From positions 1-64,000 of the forward strand of contig DBRN01000012.1 of NCBI GenBank assembly GCA_002305995.1: a stretch of DNA of 64,000 nucleotides, in the 5' to 3' direction. Position 1 is the stretch's first letter. Every line of letters begins with the position of its first letter. Positions 53,656 through 64,000 of this stretch are shown piece after piece. A program made the position numbers and the translations under genes. The notes under the pieces are model-generated. The model was not told the DNA's origin, did no database searches, and was given only the letters and a program-made list of their open reading frames with translations. This DNA is from Atopobiaceae bacterium UBA1367. Its GTDB lineage: Bacteria > Actinomycetota > Coriobacteriia > Coriobacteriales > Atopobiaceae.

Positions 53656-54840
53656 TTGAGTGAGATTCAGAACTCGTCCATCTTCTCTCTTGACGACGTG
53701 TCAGACGAGGAGATGAACCAGCTCATCGATGGCACCATCACCGCCTTCGACGAAGGCGACCTGGTCACCGGCACCGTGGTCAAGCTCGAGCACGACGAGG
53801 TCCTGCTCGACATCGGCTTCAAGTCCGAGGGCGTCATCCCCTCGCGCGAGCTCTCCATCCGCAAGGACGTCGACCCCTCCGAGATCGTTGCCCTGGGCGA
53901 CGAGATCGAGGCGCTTGTCCTCCAGAAGGAGGACAAGGAGGGCCGCCTGATCCTTTCCAAGAAGCGCGCCGAGTACGAGCGCGCCTGGAACCGCGTCGAG
54001 GAGCGGTTCAACGCCGGCGAGAACGTCGAGGGCGAGGTCATCGAGGTCGTCAAGGGCGGTCTCATCCTTGACATCGGCCTGCGCGGCTTCCTGCCCGCCT
54101 CGCTGGTCGACCTCCGTCGCGTCAAGGACCTCACCGCCTACATGGGCACCCGCATCGAGGCCCGCGTCATCGAGATGGACCGCAATCGCAACAACGTCGT
54201 CCTCTCCCGTCGCGTGGTGCTCGAGGAGGCCCGCAAGGCCGAGCGCTCCGAGATCCTCTACAAGCTGCAGGGTGGTATGAAGCTCAAGGGCACCGTCTCC
54301 TCCATCGTCGACTTCGGCGCCTTCGTCGACCTCGGTGGCATCGATGGCCTGATCCACATCTCCGAGCTCTCCTGGAACCACGTCAACCATCCCTCCGAGG
54401 TCGTCAAGGTCGGCCAGGAGGTGGAGGTCCAGGTGCTCGACGTCGACCTCAACCGCGAGCGCATCTCCCTCGGCCTCAAGCAGACCACCGAGGATCCTTG
54501 GCGCACGCTCGTCAAGAAGTACCCTGTCGGCGCCATCGTGGAGGGCACCGTCACCAAGCTGGTCACCTTCGGCGCCTTCGTCGACCTGGGCGACGGCGTG
54601 GAGGGTCTGGTCCACATCTCCGAGATGGCCAAGCAGCACGTCGACGCCCCTGCGCAGGTCTGCGCCGTGAGCGATCCCGTGCAGGTCAAGGTCATGGAGA
54701 TCGATCTCGACCGTCGCCGCATCTCCCTGTCCATGAAGGCCGCCGCCGAGACGCTGGGCGTCGAGGTCGAGGTCAAGCCGATGGACAAGCCCGAGGCCGA
54801 GCCTGAGGTCTCGGTCGAGGAGGCTCCCGTCGAGGCGTAG
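53656..54840 (+). CDS. rpsA: 30S ribosomal protein S1
   Basis: A 394-residue S1 protein with four S1 RNA-binding domains: GDLVTGTVVKLEHDEVLLDIG, GENVEGEVIEVVKGGLILDIG, GMKLKGTVSSIVDFGAFVDLG and GAIVEGTVTKLVTFGAFVDLG, then an acidic tail. Four domains are the Gram-positive form. The start is almost certainly TTG 53656 (AAAGGGG 7 bp upstream); the frame has no better start. Mirror array B begins 120 bp after the stop. Confidence 0.95.
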   Translation: MSEIQNSSIFSLDDVSDEEMNQLIDGTITAFDEGDLVTGTVVKLEHDEVLLDIGFKSEGVIPSRELSIRKDVDPSEIVALGDEIEALVLQKEDKEGRLILSKKRAEYERAWNRVEERFNAGENVEGEVIEVVKGGLILDIGLRGFLPASLVDLRRVKDLTAYMGTRIEARVIEMDRNRNNVVLSRRVVLEEARKAERSEILYKLQGGMKLKGTVSSIVDFGAFVDLGGIDGLIHISELSWNHVNHPSEVVKVGQEVEVQVLDVDLNRERISLGLKQTTEDPWRTLVKKYPVGAIVEGTVTKLVTFGAFVDLGDGVEGLVHISEMAKQHVDAPAQVCAVSDPVQVKVMEIDLDRRRISLSMKAAAETLGVEVEVKPMDKPEAEPEVSVEEAPVEA

Positions 54841-54960
54841 CTCCTAGGCTGCATGGCTGACGTATGGGCGGGGTCACCTGAGGGTGGCCCCGTCTTTGGT
54901 GTGCCGGGCATGGCCTGTGGTTGCACATCGGGGCAGGCTCCAAGCTGCGCATTGGACCCC

Positions 54961-55356
54961 GGAAAGGAAAAGCCCGACTTGTGCGCGGCGGACCATGTCC
55001 CTGGAAAGGAAAAGCCGGAGTTGTGCGTGGCGGACCGTGTCCCTGGAAAGGAAAAGCCGGAGTTGTGTGAAGGGTGCCATGTTTCCGGAAAGGAAAAGCC
55101 CGACTTGTGCGTGCCACGTGGGCCCTGTGGAAAGACAATCCCTGATCTGTGACGCTGACGGCCCGCACAACTCGTCCTTTTCCTTTCCGATCTCGACCCC
55201 AGTCTCGCACAACTCGGCATTTTCCTTTCCGACCTCGACCACAGCCACGCACAACTCCGGCTTTTCCTTTCCGCCCTGCGCCCCGACCAGACACAACTCG
55301 GCATTTTCCTTTCCAGGTCCGGACGCCGTCGCTCACAGGTCTGCCTTTTCCTTTCC
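54961..55356. repeat. Mirror array B: 42-bp-pitch repeats, 5 forward and 5 inverted units
   Basis: Same 24-bp unit and 18-bp spacers as array A. Forward units start at 54961, 55003, 55045, 55087 and 55129; after a 12-bp centre (55153-55164) inverted units end at 55188, 55230, 55272, 55314 and 55356. All steps are exactly 42 bp. A decayed CACAAGTC lies out of register at 55383. The fifth forward unit, next to the centre, is the most degenerate (GGAAAGACAATC). It fills the gap between rpsA and the next rightward gene; the remainder of 54841-55492 shows no gene. Confidence 0.95.
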
Positions 55357-55492
55357 GGCTCGGCGTGGCAGCGTCACAGCGTCACAAGTCGCGGGGATTC
55401 GTGCGAAATGGTGAAGGTGTCTTCGGACGGCATGGAGCATGTGTATAGTGGTCTGGAATACCGTCTGCCAGTTTCGAATGTCAGGTGATCTT

Positions 55493-55903
55493 ATGTCGAA
55501 CCAATCGCTCCCCGAGCGTCTGATGAGCTGGATGCGTGGTCGCTACGGTGCCGATGAGCTGGGCAACACCGCCGTGGGCCTCTCGGTGCTCCTGCTGCTG
55601 CTCAACCTGCTCGTGCGTTCGCAGTGGCTGAATGTGGTGGCGCTCGTTCCGGCCGTCTATGCCTGCTGGAGGATGACCTCCGCAAACGTCCCGGCCCGTC
55701 GTGGCGAGAACCGGGCGTTTCTCGAGGCCATCGGACCTGTCGCGCAATGGGTTCGCAACCCCCGGGCCGTCCTTGCCGAGAGGCGCGCCTACAAGCACCT
55801 GACCTGCCCGTCGTGCAAGAAGAAGATGCGGGTGCCTCGCGGCAAGGGAAGGATGCGCGTCACCTGTCCCTCGTGCCACAAGAAGTTCGAGACCCGCTCG
55901 TAG
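55493..55903 (+). CDS. Small membrane protein with C-terminal zinc ribbon
   Basis: A 136-residue protein. Two hydrophobic helices (NTAVGLSVLLLLLNLLV and WLNVVALVPAVYACW) are followed by a linker and a Cys4 ribbon, CPSCKKKMRVPRGKG then VTCPSCHKKF. This arrangement is seen in small actinobacterial membrane proteins of unknown role. The ATG at 55493 has AGGTGA upstream. The gene lies 11 bp before coaE and is probably in its operon. Confidence 0.85.
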   Translation: MSNQSLPERLMSWMRGRYGADELGNTAVGLSVLLLLLNLLVRSQWLNVVALVPAVYACWRMTSANVPARRGENRAFLEAIGPVAQWVRNPRAVLAERRAYKHLTCPSCKKKMRVPRGKGRMRVTCPSCHKKFETRS

Positions 55904-55914
55904 GGGCACGGGCT

Positions 55915-56529
55915 GTGTACACGGTTCTCCTGGCGGGAGGCATAGGGTCGGGCAAGTCGTCCGTGGCGCGTGAGCTCGAGGCGCTCGGGTGCCATCGCAT
56001 AGACCTCGACCAGCTGTCACGGGAGGTGCTCGTGGCATGGTCGCCCACCACGAGGGCGGTCGCCGACGCCTTCGGACAGGATCTCCTCGACCCAAGGACG
56101 GGCGAGCTCGATCGTCCGCTGCTCGCGGCGCGCGCCTTCCGCTCGGCAGAGCAGACGGCGCTGCTGGAGTCCATCGAGCTGCCGGCAATCCGTGCGCTGC
56201 TTGGGGAGCGAGTCGAGCGGCTGGCAGCGAGCGAGGCCGCACCGGCGATCTGCCTGATAGAGGTACCCCTGCTCGATCGCATCGACGACCTGCGCGCGCT
56301 TGCCGACGAGGTCGTCGTGGTGGTGTGCCCGATGGGGGAGCGGCGCCGTCGCGCCGTCGCGCGGGGGATGACCGCAGCCGACTTTGACGCGCGTGCGGCT
56401 CGGCAGCCGAGCGATGAGTGGCTGCGCGCGCATGCTGACACGGTCATCGACAATGCGGGGACGCCCGAGCAGCTGCGCGCGGCGGCGAGGGCCTGGTACG
56501 CTGAGAGGGGGATGGCACATGGCTCATGA
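55915..56529 (+). CDS. coaE: Dephospho-CoA kinase
   Basis: A 204-residue P-loop kinase for the last step of coenzyme A synthesis. The P-loop is LLAGGIGSGKSSVAREL; the substrate region HRIDLDQLSREVL and the lid (GERRRRAVARGM, followed by DFDARAARQPSDE) are typical; VIDNAGTPEQL ends the fold. The start is GTG 55915, with AGGGGC 6 bp upstream. Its stop overlaps the next gene by 11 bp. Confidence 0.93.
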   Translation: MYTVLLAGGIGSGKSSVARELEALGCHRIDLDQLSREVLVAWSPTTRAVADAFGQDLLDPRTGELDRPLLAARAFRSAEQTALLESIELPAIRALLGERVERLAASEAAPAICLIEVPLLDRIDDLRALADEVVVVVCPMGERRRRAVARGMTAADFDARAARQPSDEWLRAHADTVIDNAGTPEQLRAAARAWYAERGMAHGS

Positions 56530-57115
56530 CAAGGCAACGCGGTTCTGGCGTTGGTATCGCACGATTCCCATCCTCGCCATGGCGCTCGTCGCGGCGCTGA
56601 GCCTCGGCCTGGCAGGCCTGCCCTCAGAGCAGTTCGGGCGCTTCCGCCTGCCCATCAACTACAAGTCCGAGATCCTGGACTCGTCGGGCCGCCACGGGGT
56701 CGATCCCCTGCTCGTGTGCGCCGTCATCAAGTGCGAGTCCAACTGGGACCCAGATGCCGTCTCCGGTGCCGGTGCGGTCGGGCTCATGCAGATCATGCCG
56801 GCGACCTCGGCCGAGCTCGCCTCCTACGGCCTGGTCGACCGGTGGAGCTATGACCCAGACAACCTCACGGACCCGCAGACCAACATAGAGTACGGCTGTG
56901 CCTATCTCGCCCAGCTGACGGGGCAGCTTGGGTCGACGGACGAGGTGATCGCCGCCTACAACGCAGGTCCGGGATCTGTCACGTCCTGGCTGTCCGGCGG
57001 CGGCGACATCGCCGATGCCATCGCCTACCCCGAGACGGCGCTCTACCTCAAGAGCGTGCAGGACACCTACGCGGGATACCAGCGGCTCTACACCGAGACG
57101 CTCAACGAGCGATAG
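56519..57115 (+). CDS. Lytic transglycosylase (Slt-type)
   Basis: A 198-residue wall-lytic enzyme with an N-terminal membrane anchor (IPILAMALVAALSLGLAGL). The catalytic glutamate is in IKCESNWDPDAVS; GAVGLMQIMPATSAELA, NIEYGCAYLAQL and VIAAYNAGPGSVTSWL complete the SLT fold. It cleaves peptidoglycan strands with anhydro-end formation. It is coupled to coaE. Its 3' end overlaps the convergent gene by 28 bp. Confidence 0.93.
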   Translation: MAHDKATRFWRWYRTIPILAMALVAALSLGLAGLPSEQFGRFRLPINYKSEILDSSGRHGVDPLLVCAVIKCESNWDPDAVSGAGAVGLMQIMPATSAELASYGLVDRWSYDPDNLTDPQTNIEYGCAYLAQLTGQLGSTDEVIAAYNAGPGSVTSWLSGGGDIADAIAYPETALYLKSVQDTYAGYQRLYTETLNER

Positions 57116-59511
57116 ACCCCCATCATGACGTCGTCCCTCGTCATGCCGAAGATCGAGGCCATGAGCGGGCGGGCGGACATCAGCACCCCCTGGTCCATGC
57201 ACGCGACGGCCGCGGCGAGCAGCTGGCCCCCGTCCTCCTCCGTGCAGCCCAGCGGAATGCCCTCCTGGATCAGCAGGGCATCGGCCTGCTCCTTGGTGGG
57301 GCGCGTCAGGACGGGGGAGGACTGCAGCAGGTCGTCGAGCTCCTCTCGGGCCTGCGCGGACATCTCGGTGTCCCAGGAGAGGGAGCGCTGGTAGCAGGCG
57401 GCCGCCAGGCTTTCGCGACCGAGCTTCCACTGCATGTAGGCGAGACGGTAGTGGCATATGGAGGCGTCGCGAGGGGTGTTCGCGTGGTAGAGCGTCTCGA
57501 TGATGAGGTCTGCGGCCTTGAAGATGCGCGACTGCGCCTCGAGCACGCGCACCTTGCGCATCGCGGCATAGGTCGAGGTGGGGGCGAGGCGCAGGCAGAC
57601 GTCGGCGTGCGCCAGCGCCTCCTCGTTGCGCCCGAGCATGCCGAGGGCGATGGACGCGTTGCTGTGCGCGTTGAAGTAGGAGTCCGGCACGAGGGCGATG
57701 GTCCGACCCCCCTCGTCGACCGAGAGGTTGTGACGGACGCGCTCGGCGACCGAACCAAAGTACCGATAGACCGTCGTCTCGTCGTCGAGGTAGGCACCCA
57801 TGTCGTCGATCGGTGCCAGCGCCTCCTCGAGCAGCTTGAGCGCGGCCTCGGGATCAGGAGGGCCCTGGGAGTCGTCGAGCAGCTCGATGGCATGGCTCAC
57901 GGCCTTGTCGAGCGCGGAGCCCTCCACGAACAGCGAGGCAACCTTTCCGAGGTCGTCGAGGTCGATGTCGCCGTCGACGAGCGCTCGCATGGTGTGCGCG
58001 CACGCCTCGGCAACGGTGATGTCCTGCGTCTTGTCGCGCAGGGCGACCAGTGCCGAGACCGCCTGCTCCGTCGTGTCCCCCAGCTCCTGGCTGACGGACG
58101 TCCATGCGGCGATGCGAAAGGCGCTCTCGTTGATGCCGAGATCGCAGACGCGCGCCACACGGCAGGCGCGCGCGAGCGCCTCCGACGCGGGACGCGTGTC
58201 GAGCTCGGGAAAGGTCCGCGCGTGGGCGGGAAAGGCGAGCGGGCTGTCGAGGGGAACGAACGGCTCGATCGGCTCGACCCACGCCCTGATGGCTGGGTCG
58301 CGGGGGAACGCGGACTCGACCTGAGGGCCGCGGGCCGCCTCAAGCAGCGCATCCAGGACCGGGCCCGAGAAGTCGATGGACAGCACGGCCCTGTCGCTCC
58401 CGTGCTCGTGGCCGTTGACTACGACGCGACGCACCCTGCCCGAGGTGGCAAAGGACTGGCGCGCAAGCAGGGTGGAGAGACGCAGGGCGTAGGCGCGCGC
58501 GAGGTTCGCCTGGGACTCCGCGTCGCGCGCGAAGATGGCCATGCAGCGGGGACGGGGAATCTCGAGATCGATCACGACGAGCCCGTCGGCGACGTTGCAG
58601 CGCAGGTCGAAGACGACACGGAAGGGGGTGCGCGCACACTCCGCCGCATGACAGATCCGGGAGCGGACGAGCCACTCGCCCGACCTTGCCCCGGCAGCCG
58701 TGTCGCCATAGCAGGCTCGCAGGCCCTCGTCGGTGATGTCGGAGTGCGGGATGTCCTGATCGCACATGCCCCGCATGAGCCCCAGGACCGCCTGCAGCGC
58801 CGGCTCGCTCGCCCTGTCATGCGCGCGCACCTCGGGGAGGTCCTGATTGACGCTGAGGGCGGCCTCGGTCATGAGGAGCGTGTCGTAGTGCCGCTCGCTG
58901 AGCTCGTCGGGGTTGAGCCGGATCCAGAAGTGGTCGGTGCGAAAGAGCTGGCCGCCCTCGCAGGCGGGCGCGTCGGGCCATGCCATGACGCCGGCGGCCT
59001 CGAGCATGGTGACGAGGTGGCGCTTGTCCGACCCTGCCGTCCCCTCGTGGCCGACCAGGTCGCGCAGCGTGGCGAACAGGTCGGACGAGCGCACCACCAG
59101 CTGGGCGACGCTCGCGGACGAGTCGGCAGCGGCGGTCGTCGCCGCTGATGGCGTGGGACTGGTGGCCTCGTCGCGCTGGCTCGGGGAGGGTGCGGGGGCA
59201 GCAGTGCCGGGTGGGGGAGTGGTGGGAGCGGACGCGACGGAGGTGGGCCCGGCACCACCCGAGGACGGCTGCCCCTCCTTGGCGTCCCTCGCCTGCGAGG
59301 CCGTGATGAAGACGCCTCCCACGCAGGAGGCGAGGACGAAGGGGAAGAGGTAGAGGGCGTCGCGGTCACCCTCGAACAGGAGCGCGAGCGTCGCTGCCAG
59401 GAAGACGAGGCCGAAGAGGGTCAGGGTGATGCCGACGATGATGAGCAGCGCGCGCGTGACGGTGCCGCCGCGCGTTCCGAGGTGACGATGTCGATGAGGT
59501 GCGAGGGGCAT
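57088..59511 (-). CDS. Large membrane-anchored TPR-like protein (hypothetical)
   Basis: An 807-residue protein. Two helices (ALLIIVGITLTLFGLVFLAA and LYLFPFVLASCVGGVFIT) at the N-terminus are followed by a Pro/Ala/Ser/Thr-rich linker of about 60 residues and a long soluble part with no family I recognise. The C-terminal 180 residues contain tetratricopeptide-like helices (ASIALGMLGRNEEALAHADV; LAYMQWKLGRESLAAACYQR). TPR proteins scaffold complexes; the role here is unknown. I start at ATG 59511, with GGAG 5 bp upstream. Confidence 0.8.
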   Translation of the reverse strand: MPLAPHRHRHLGTRGGTVTRALLIIVGITLTLFGLVFLAATLALLFEGDRDALYLFPFVLASCVGGVFITASQARDAKEGQPSSGGAGPTSVASAPTTPPPGTAAPAPSPSQRDEATSPTPSAATTAAADSSASVAQLVVRSSDLFATLRDLVGHEGTAGSDKRHLVTMLEAAGVMAWPDAPACEGGQLFRTDHFWIRLNPDELSERHYDTLLMTEAALSVNQDLPEVRAHDRASEPALQAVLGLMRGMCDQDIPHSDITDEGLRACYGDTAAGARSGEWLVRSRICHAAECARTPFRVVFDLRCNVADGLVVIDLEIPRPRCMAIFARDAESQANLARAYALRLSTLLARQSFATSGRVRRVVVNGHEHGSDRAVLSIDFSGPVLDALLEAARGPQVESAFPRDPAIRAWVEPIEPFVPLDSPLAFPAHARTFPELDTRPASEALARACRVARVCDLGINESAFRIAAWTSVSQELGDTTEQAVSALVALRDKTQDITVAEACAHTMRALVDGDIDLDDLGKVASLFVEGSALDKAVSHAIELLDDSQGPPDPEAALKLLEEALAPIDDMGAYLDDETTVYRYFGSVAERVRHNLSVDEGGRTIALVPDSYFNAHSNASIALGMLGRNEEALAHADVCLRLAPTSTYAAMRKVRVLEAQSRIFKAADLIIETLYHANTPRDASICHYRLAYMQWKLGRESLAAACYQRSLSWDTEMSAQAREELDDLLQSSPVLTRPTKEQADALLIQEGIPLGCTEEDGGQLLAAAVACMDQGVLMSARPLMASIFGMTRDDVMMGVYRSLSVSV

Positions 59512-59675
59512 GGAGACTCCAACTGACGACGAGGTTGCCTGCTCGTATGATTCTACCGTGTGGGGTGCCGCATGGCGACGCCCACCGACGGGCGGCTGCG
59601 ACACCGGCATGCGATGGCACGGCCGCACGCGACGCCAAATGATAGTACACTAGTTCCACCAATCGAGGGAGGGGC

Positions 59676-61907
<2,232 letters not shown>

Positions 61908-61972
61908 GCGACGTCGTGCCGGGCTATGCCCGGCGACGGCCTTTGGCCGATGATGGGAGGGGGGCAGTCGCG

Positions 61973-63067
61973 GTGCCTGAGACGTTCAAGAACATCGTCG
62001 ACTACGTCTGGGAGCATGGTGAGCCGTTCTCGGAGCGCCCCCTGTGCCGCGTCGACAGCCTGGTGCTCTCCCAGCTGTCCTACTTCCAGCTCCCCTCTGC
62101 GGCTACGGACGCCTGGGGCTGGCCCGGCCTGCCCGTGCACGAGCTGTGGCGCTCCGACTGGCTGCACGAGATGACCGATGCCATGTACGACCCTCGCGGT
62201 GCGGTGCGGCTGCTCTCCGCCCTCTCGGCGAGCCCTCGCTTTCGTGACGTCCTGCTCTGCGGCTACGTGACACAGCTGGATAGGGTCACCGAGATGCAGT
62301 TCTCCGCCATGTCGTTCAGGATCCTGCCCGAGCAGACCTACGTGGCGTTCCGCGGGACCGACAACACCCTTCTGGGCTGGAAGGAGAACTTCAACATGGC
62401 GTTTCAGGTGCAGATGCCCTCCCAGGCACAGGCCCTGAGCTACCTCGAGCGGGTTGCGTCTCGCGTTCCTGGGACGCTGTGGTGCGGGGGCCATTCCAAA
62501 GGCGGCACGCTCGCCATCTATGCCGGGGTGACGTGCGCACGGGCGGTGCGTGGCCGCCTGGCGTGCTGCTTCTCGCACGACGGCCCTGGGTTCACCTCAG
62601 CGATGCTCTCCGAGCTGGAGTCCGACGCGAGGCCCGTTGCGGCGGACAAGACGATCCCGCGCTCGTCGGTCTTCGGCATGCTCTTCGAGCGGGAGGGCCA
62701 GGATGTCACGGTGGTGAGGAGCATCGGCAGCGGCCTCGCGCAGCATGACCCCCTGAGCTGGGAGGTGGATGGCTGTGACTTCGCGCGGGCCGAGGGTATC
62801 GGTCGAACGGCAAGCTACGTCGACAGCTCGCTCAACGCTTGGATAGCCCGGGCGACGCCAACAGAGCGGCAGAGGTTCGTGGAGGCGCTCTTTTCGGTGT
62901 TCGAGGCGGGAGACCAGCCTCGCTTCCATGACCTTCGGACCAACTGGCGGACGACAGGGCCACTCATGGCGCGGGCGGCGCTCGACCTCGACTCCGACGA
63001 GCGCGACTTTCTAGTGCGCCAGGTTATGGAGCTCGTAAGGGAGCTTGCGCCAGGGGAGCGGGAGTAG
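61973..63067 (+). CDS. Mbeg1-like alpha/beta hydrolase (DUF2974)
   Basis: A 364-residue DUF2974 protein of the Mbeg1/lipase-like type. The nucleophile elbow is CGGHSKGGTLAIY, and the oxyanion part YVAFRGTDNTLLGWKENFNM is typical. DNIVDYVWEHG-like VDYVWEHGEPFSERP at the start is conserved in the family. The substrate is unknown. The start is probably GTG 61973 behind GGGAGGGGGG, though the spacing is long. It follows uvrB by 65 bp and precedes array C by 63 bp. Confidence 0.86.
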   Translation: MPETFKNIVDYVWEHGEPFSERPLCRVDSLVLSQLSYFQLPSAATDAWGWPGLPVHELWRSDWLHEMTDAMYDPRGAVRLLSALSASPRFRDVLLCGYVTQLDRVTEMQFSAMSFRILPEQTYVAFRGTDNTLLGWKENFNMAFQVQMPSQAQALSYLERVASRVPGTLWCGGHSKGGTLAIYAGVTCARAVRGRLACCFSHDGPGFTSAMLSELESDARPVAADKTIPRSSVFGMLFEREGQDVTVVRSIGSGLAQHDPLSWEVDGCDFARAEGIGRTASYVDSSLNAWIARATPTERQRFVEALFSVFEAGDQPRFHDLRTNWRTTGPLMARAALDLDSDERDFLVRQVMELVRELAPGERE

Positions 63068-63130
63068 GATGCCGGTGCCACTGGTGCTATTTCCGGCTCG
63101 GCGGGACAGGGCGGCGCCAGGGCTGCTGTC

Positions 63131-63485
63131 GGAAAGGAAATTCCCGAGTTATGCGGAGTCGGGGCCAGGGGCGGAAAGGAAAAGCCGGAGTTGTGCGGGG
63201 TGGCGCCCGACCCCGGAAAGGAAAAGCCGGAGTTGTGCGGGGTGGCGCCCGACCCCGGAAAGGAAAAGCCGGAGTTGTGCGTCCTTGACTTCCTTGTTGG
63301 AAAGAAAAAACCCGAGTTGTGAGAGTCAGCGGGGGTCACAACTCTACGAAATCCTTTCCACGGCCGACCCAAGCCCTGCACAAGTCGAGCTTTTCCTTTC
63401 CGCCCCTGGCCCCGACTCCGCACAACTCCGGTTTTTTCTTTCCAACGATCGAGCAGACCCTGCACAAGTCACGATTTTCCTTTCC
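63131..63485. repeat. Mirror array C: 42-bp-pitch repeats, 5 forward and 4 inverted units
   Basis: Forward units start at 63131, 63173, 63215, 63257 and 63299; inverted units end at 63359, 63401, 63443 and 63485. All steps are 42 bp; the centre (63323-63335) is 13 bp, one more than in arrays A and B. Units 2 and 3, with their spacers, are identical. The first spacer (63155-63172) is the exact reverse complement of the spacer at 63402-63419. GAGTTGTGA/TCACAACTC at the centre can form a hairpin. The remainder of 63068-63640 holds no recognisable gene. Confidence 0.95.
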
Positions 63486-63619
63486 AGGGCACTCCCAGAA
63501 TCGTCTCGCCGTGTTCGCGGTCGTCGTCGCAGCGGTCAGATCTCAATCACATGCCCGTAGGCGCCGATCTCGTCCGGAGCCGTCGACCGACACGGGCAGA
63601 TCGGCCCGTTCGCATCCGT

Positions 63620-63650
63620 CACGTGCATACAGTCCTCCACGTGCTATACT
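63620..63650 (+). promoter_or_regulatory. Upstream region of the MarR gene
   Basis: TATACT (63645-63650) can be a -10. Two CACGTGC sites (63620-63626 and 63638-63644) lie 18 bp apart just upstream, each a CACGTG palindrome, and could be operator half-sites. An AT-rich run follows. Confidence 0.5.
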
Positions 63651-63697
63651 AAAAGGTAAATATATTGACTATCGACAGCGAGCAGGGAGGTGGCCGC

Positions 63698-64000
63698 GTG
63701 GACCGCGAGGCCAGGCGCAACGCATATCGCTACTGCATGCTGCGAGACCAGCAGTTCTCGCTCTACGACGCCTTCGCCAAGCGCAACGGCATGACGGCCA
63801 AGTCGCTCATGGTCGTCAACGCACTCTTCTATGCGAAGGATGGCATCACGCAGCGTGATATCGCAGCGCGCGTGTACGAGTCCAAGCAGGCAGTCAACCT
63901 CGTCGTGAAGAGGCTTGTGACAGCCGGTCACGCTGAGGTTTCGCCCAGCGCGCAGAGTGGTCGCGAGAAGACCGTGACGCTCACCAACGCTGGTCGGGCG
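63698..64000 (+). CDS. MarR-family regulator, partial at window end
   Basis: The first 101 codons of a winged-helix regulator; the gene continues past the window. The start is GTG 63698 with AGGGAGG 7 bp upstream. The recognition region reads ITQRDIAARVYESKQAVNLVVKRLVTAGH, followed by the wing (SGREKTVTLTNAGRA), the usual MarR order. An N-terminal helix (FSLYDAFAKRNGMTAKSLMVV) precedes it. The target genes are not in view. Confidence 0.9.
   Translation, partial: MDREARRNAYRYCMLRDQQFSLYDAFAKRNGMTAKSLMVVNALFYAKDGITQRDIAARVYESKQAVNLVVKRLVTAGHAEVSPSAQSGREKTVTLTNAGRA

Overview
This is a G+C-rich actinobacterial window with strongly biased codons, consistent with the class Coriobacteriia and most like Olsenella, Atopobium or related Atopobiaceae. 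The inference rests on gene content (feoA-feoA-feoB, short type I glutamine synthetase plus type III glutamine synthetase, 2,3-bisphosphoglycerate-dependent mutase, Coriobacteria-style lipoproteins); no 16S or other decisive marker is present. I found no rRNA, tRNA, CRISPR-Cas, phage or insertion-sequence gene.

Layout. 1-2006 is a visibly AT-rich cassette (GntR/YtrA regulator, ABC ATPase, ABC-2 permease) that looks foreign. 2377-5173 is a leftward ferrous-iron operon (feoA, feoA, feoB), divergent from enolase (5644-6933) across a motif-dense intergenic region. Phosphoglycerate mutase and type I glutamine synthetase follow, then a polar amino-acid ABC importer (two paralogous binding lipoproteins, an unusual permease, an ATPase), an OmpR-like regulator and an HtrA protease. 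17.8-28.7 kb is a sugar region: a LacI regulator, a YesL pair, and a leftward operon of two permeases, a binding protein, a GH32 beta-fructosidase and a UgpC/MalK-type ATPase, suited to taking up and cleaving sucrose or fructo-oligosaccharides. MetNIQ (29.0-31.3 kb), a CsoR-CopA copper module (31.6-34.6 kb), ApbE plus a flavinylated NosR-like membrane electron carrier (34.9-37.5 kb), LigA, a VTC/DUF4956 pair, MntP, GlnN and an NMT1-like ABC system come next. The right part is mostly housekeeping: polA, rnhA, cysteine desulfidase, rpsA, coaE, a lytic transglycosylase, uvrB, an Mbeg1-like hydrolase and the start of a MarR regulator that runs off the window.

The most unusual structure is a family of three noncoding mirror arrays (15398-15877, 54961-55356, 63131-63485). 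Each has 24-bp units separated by 18-bp spacers at an exact 42-bp pitch. A block of forward units is followed, across a 12-13 bp centre, by a block of inverted units. The pitch equals four B-DNA turns. All three arrays lie between co-directional genes. They are not CRISPR and are probably not coding; I know of no described element of this form.

Other points of interest are an in-frame internal ribosome binding site in copA that could make a free CopZ chaperone, a permease-ATPase fusion with an altered P-loop, a polar amino-acid permease carrying its own extracytoplasmic domain, GTTA-N8-TAAC boxes shared by feo and eno, a near-ideal CsoR operator within the csoR promoter, and a perfect operator-like palindrome just downstream of the sugar operon promoter.
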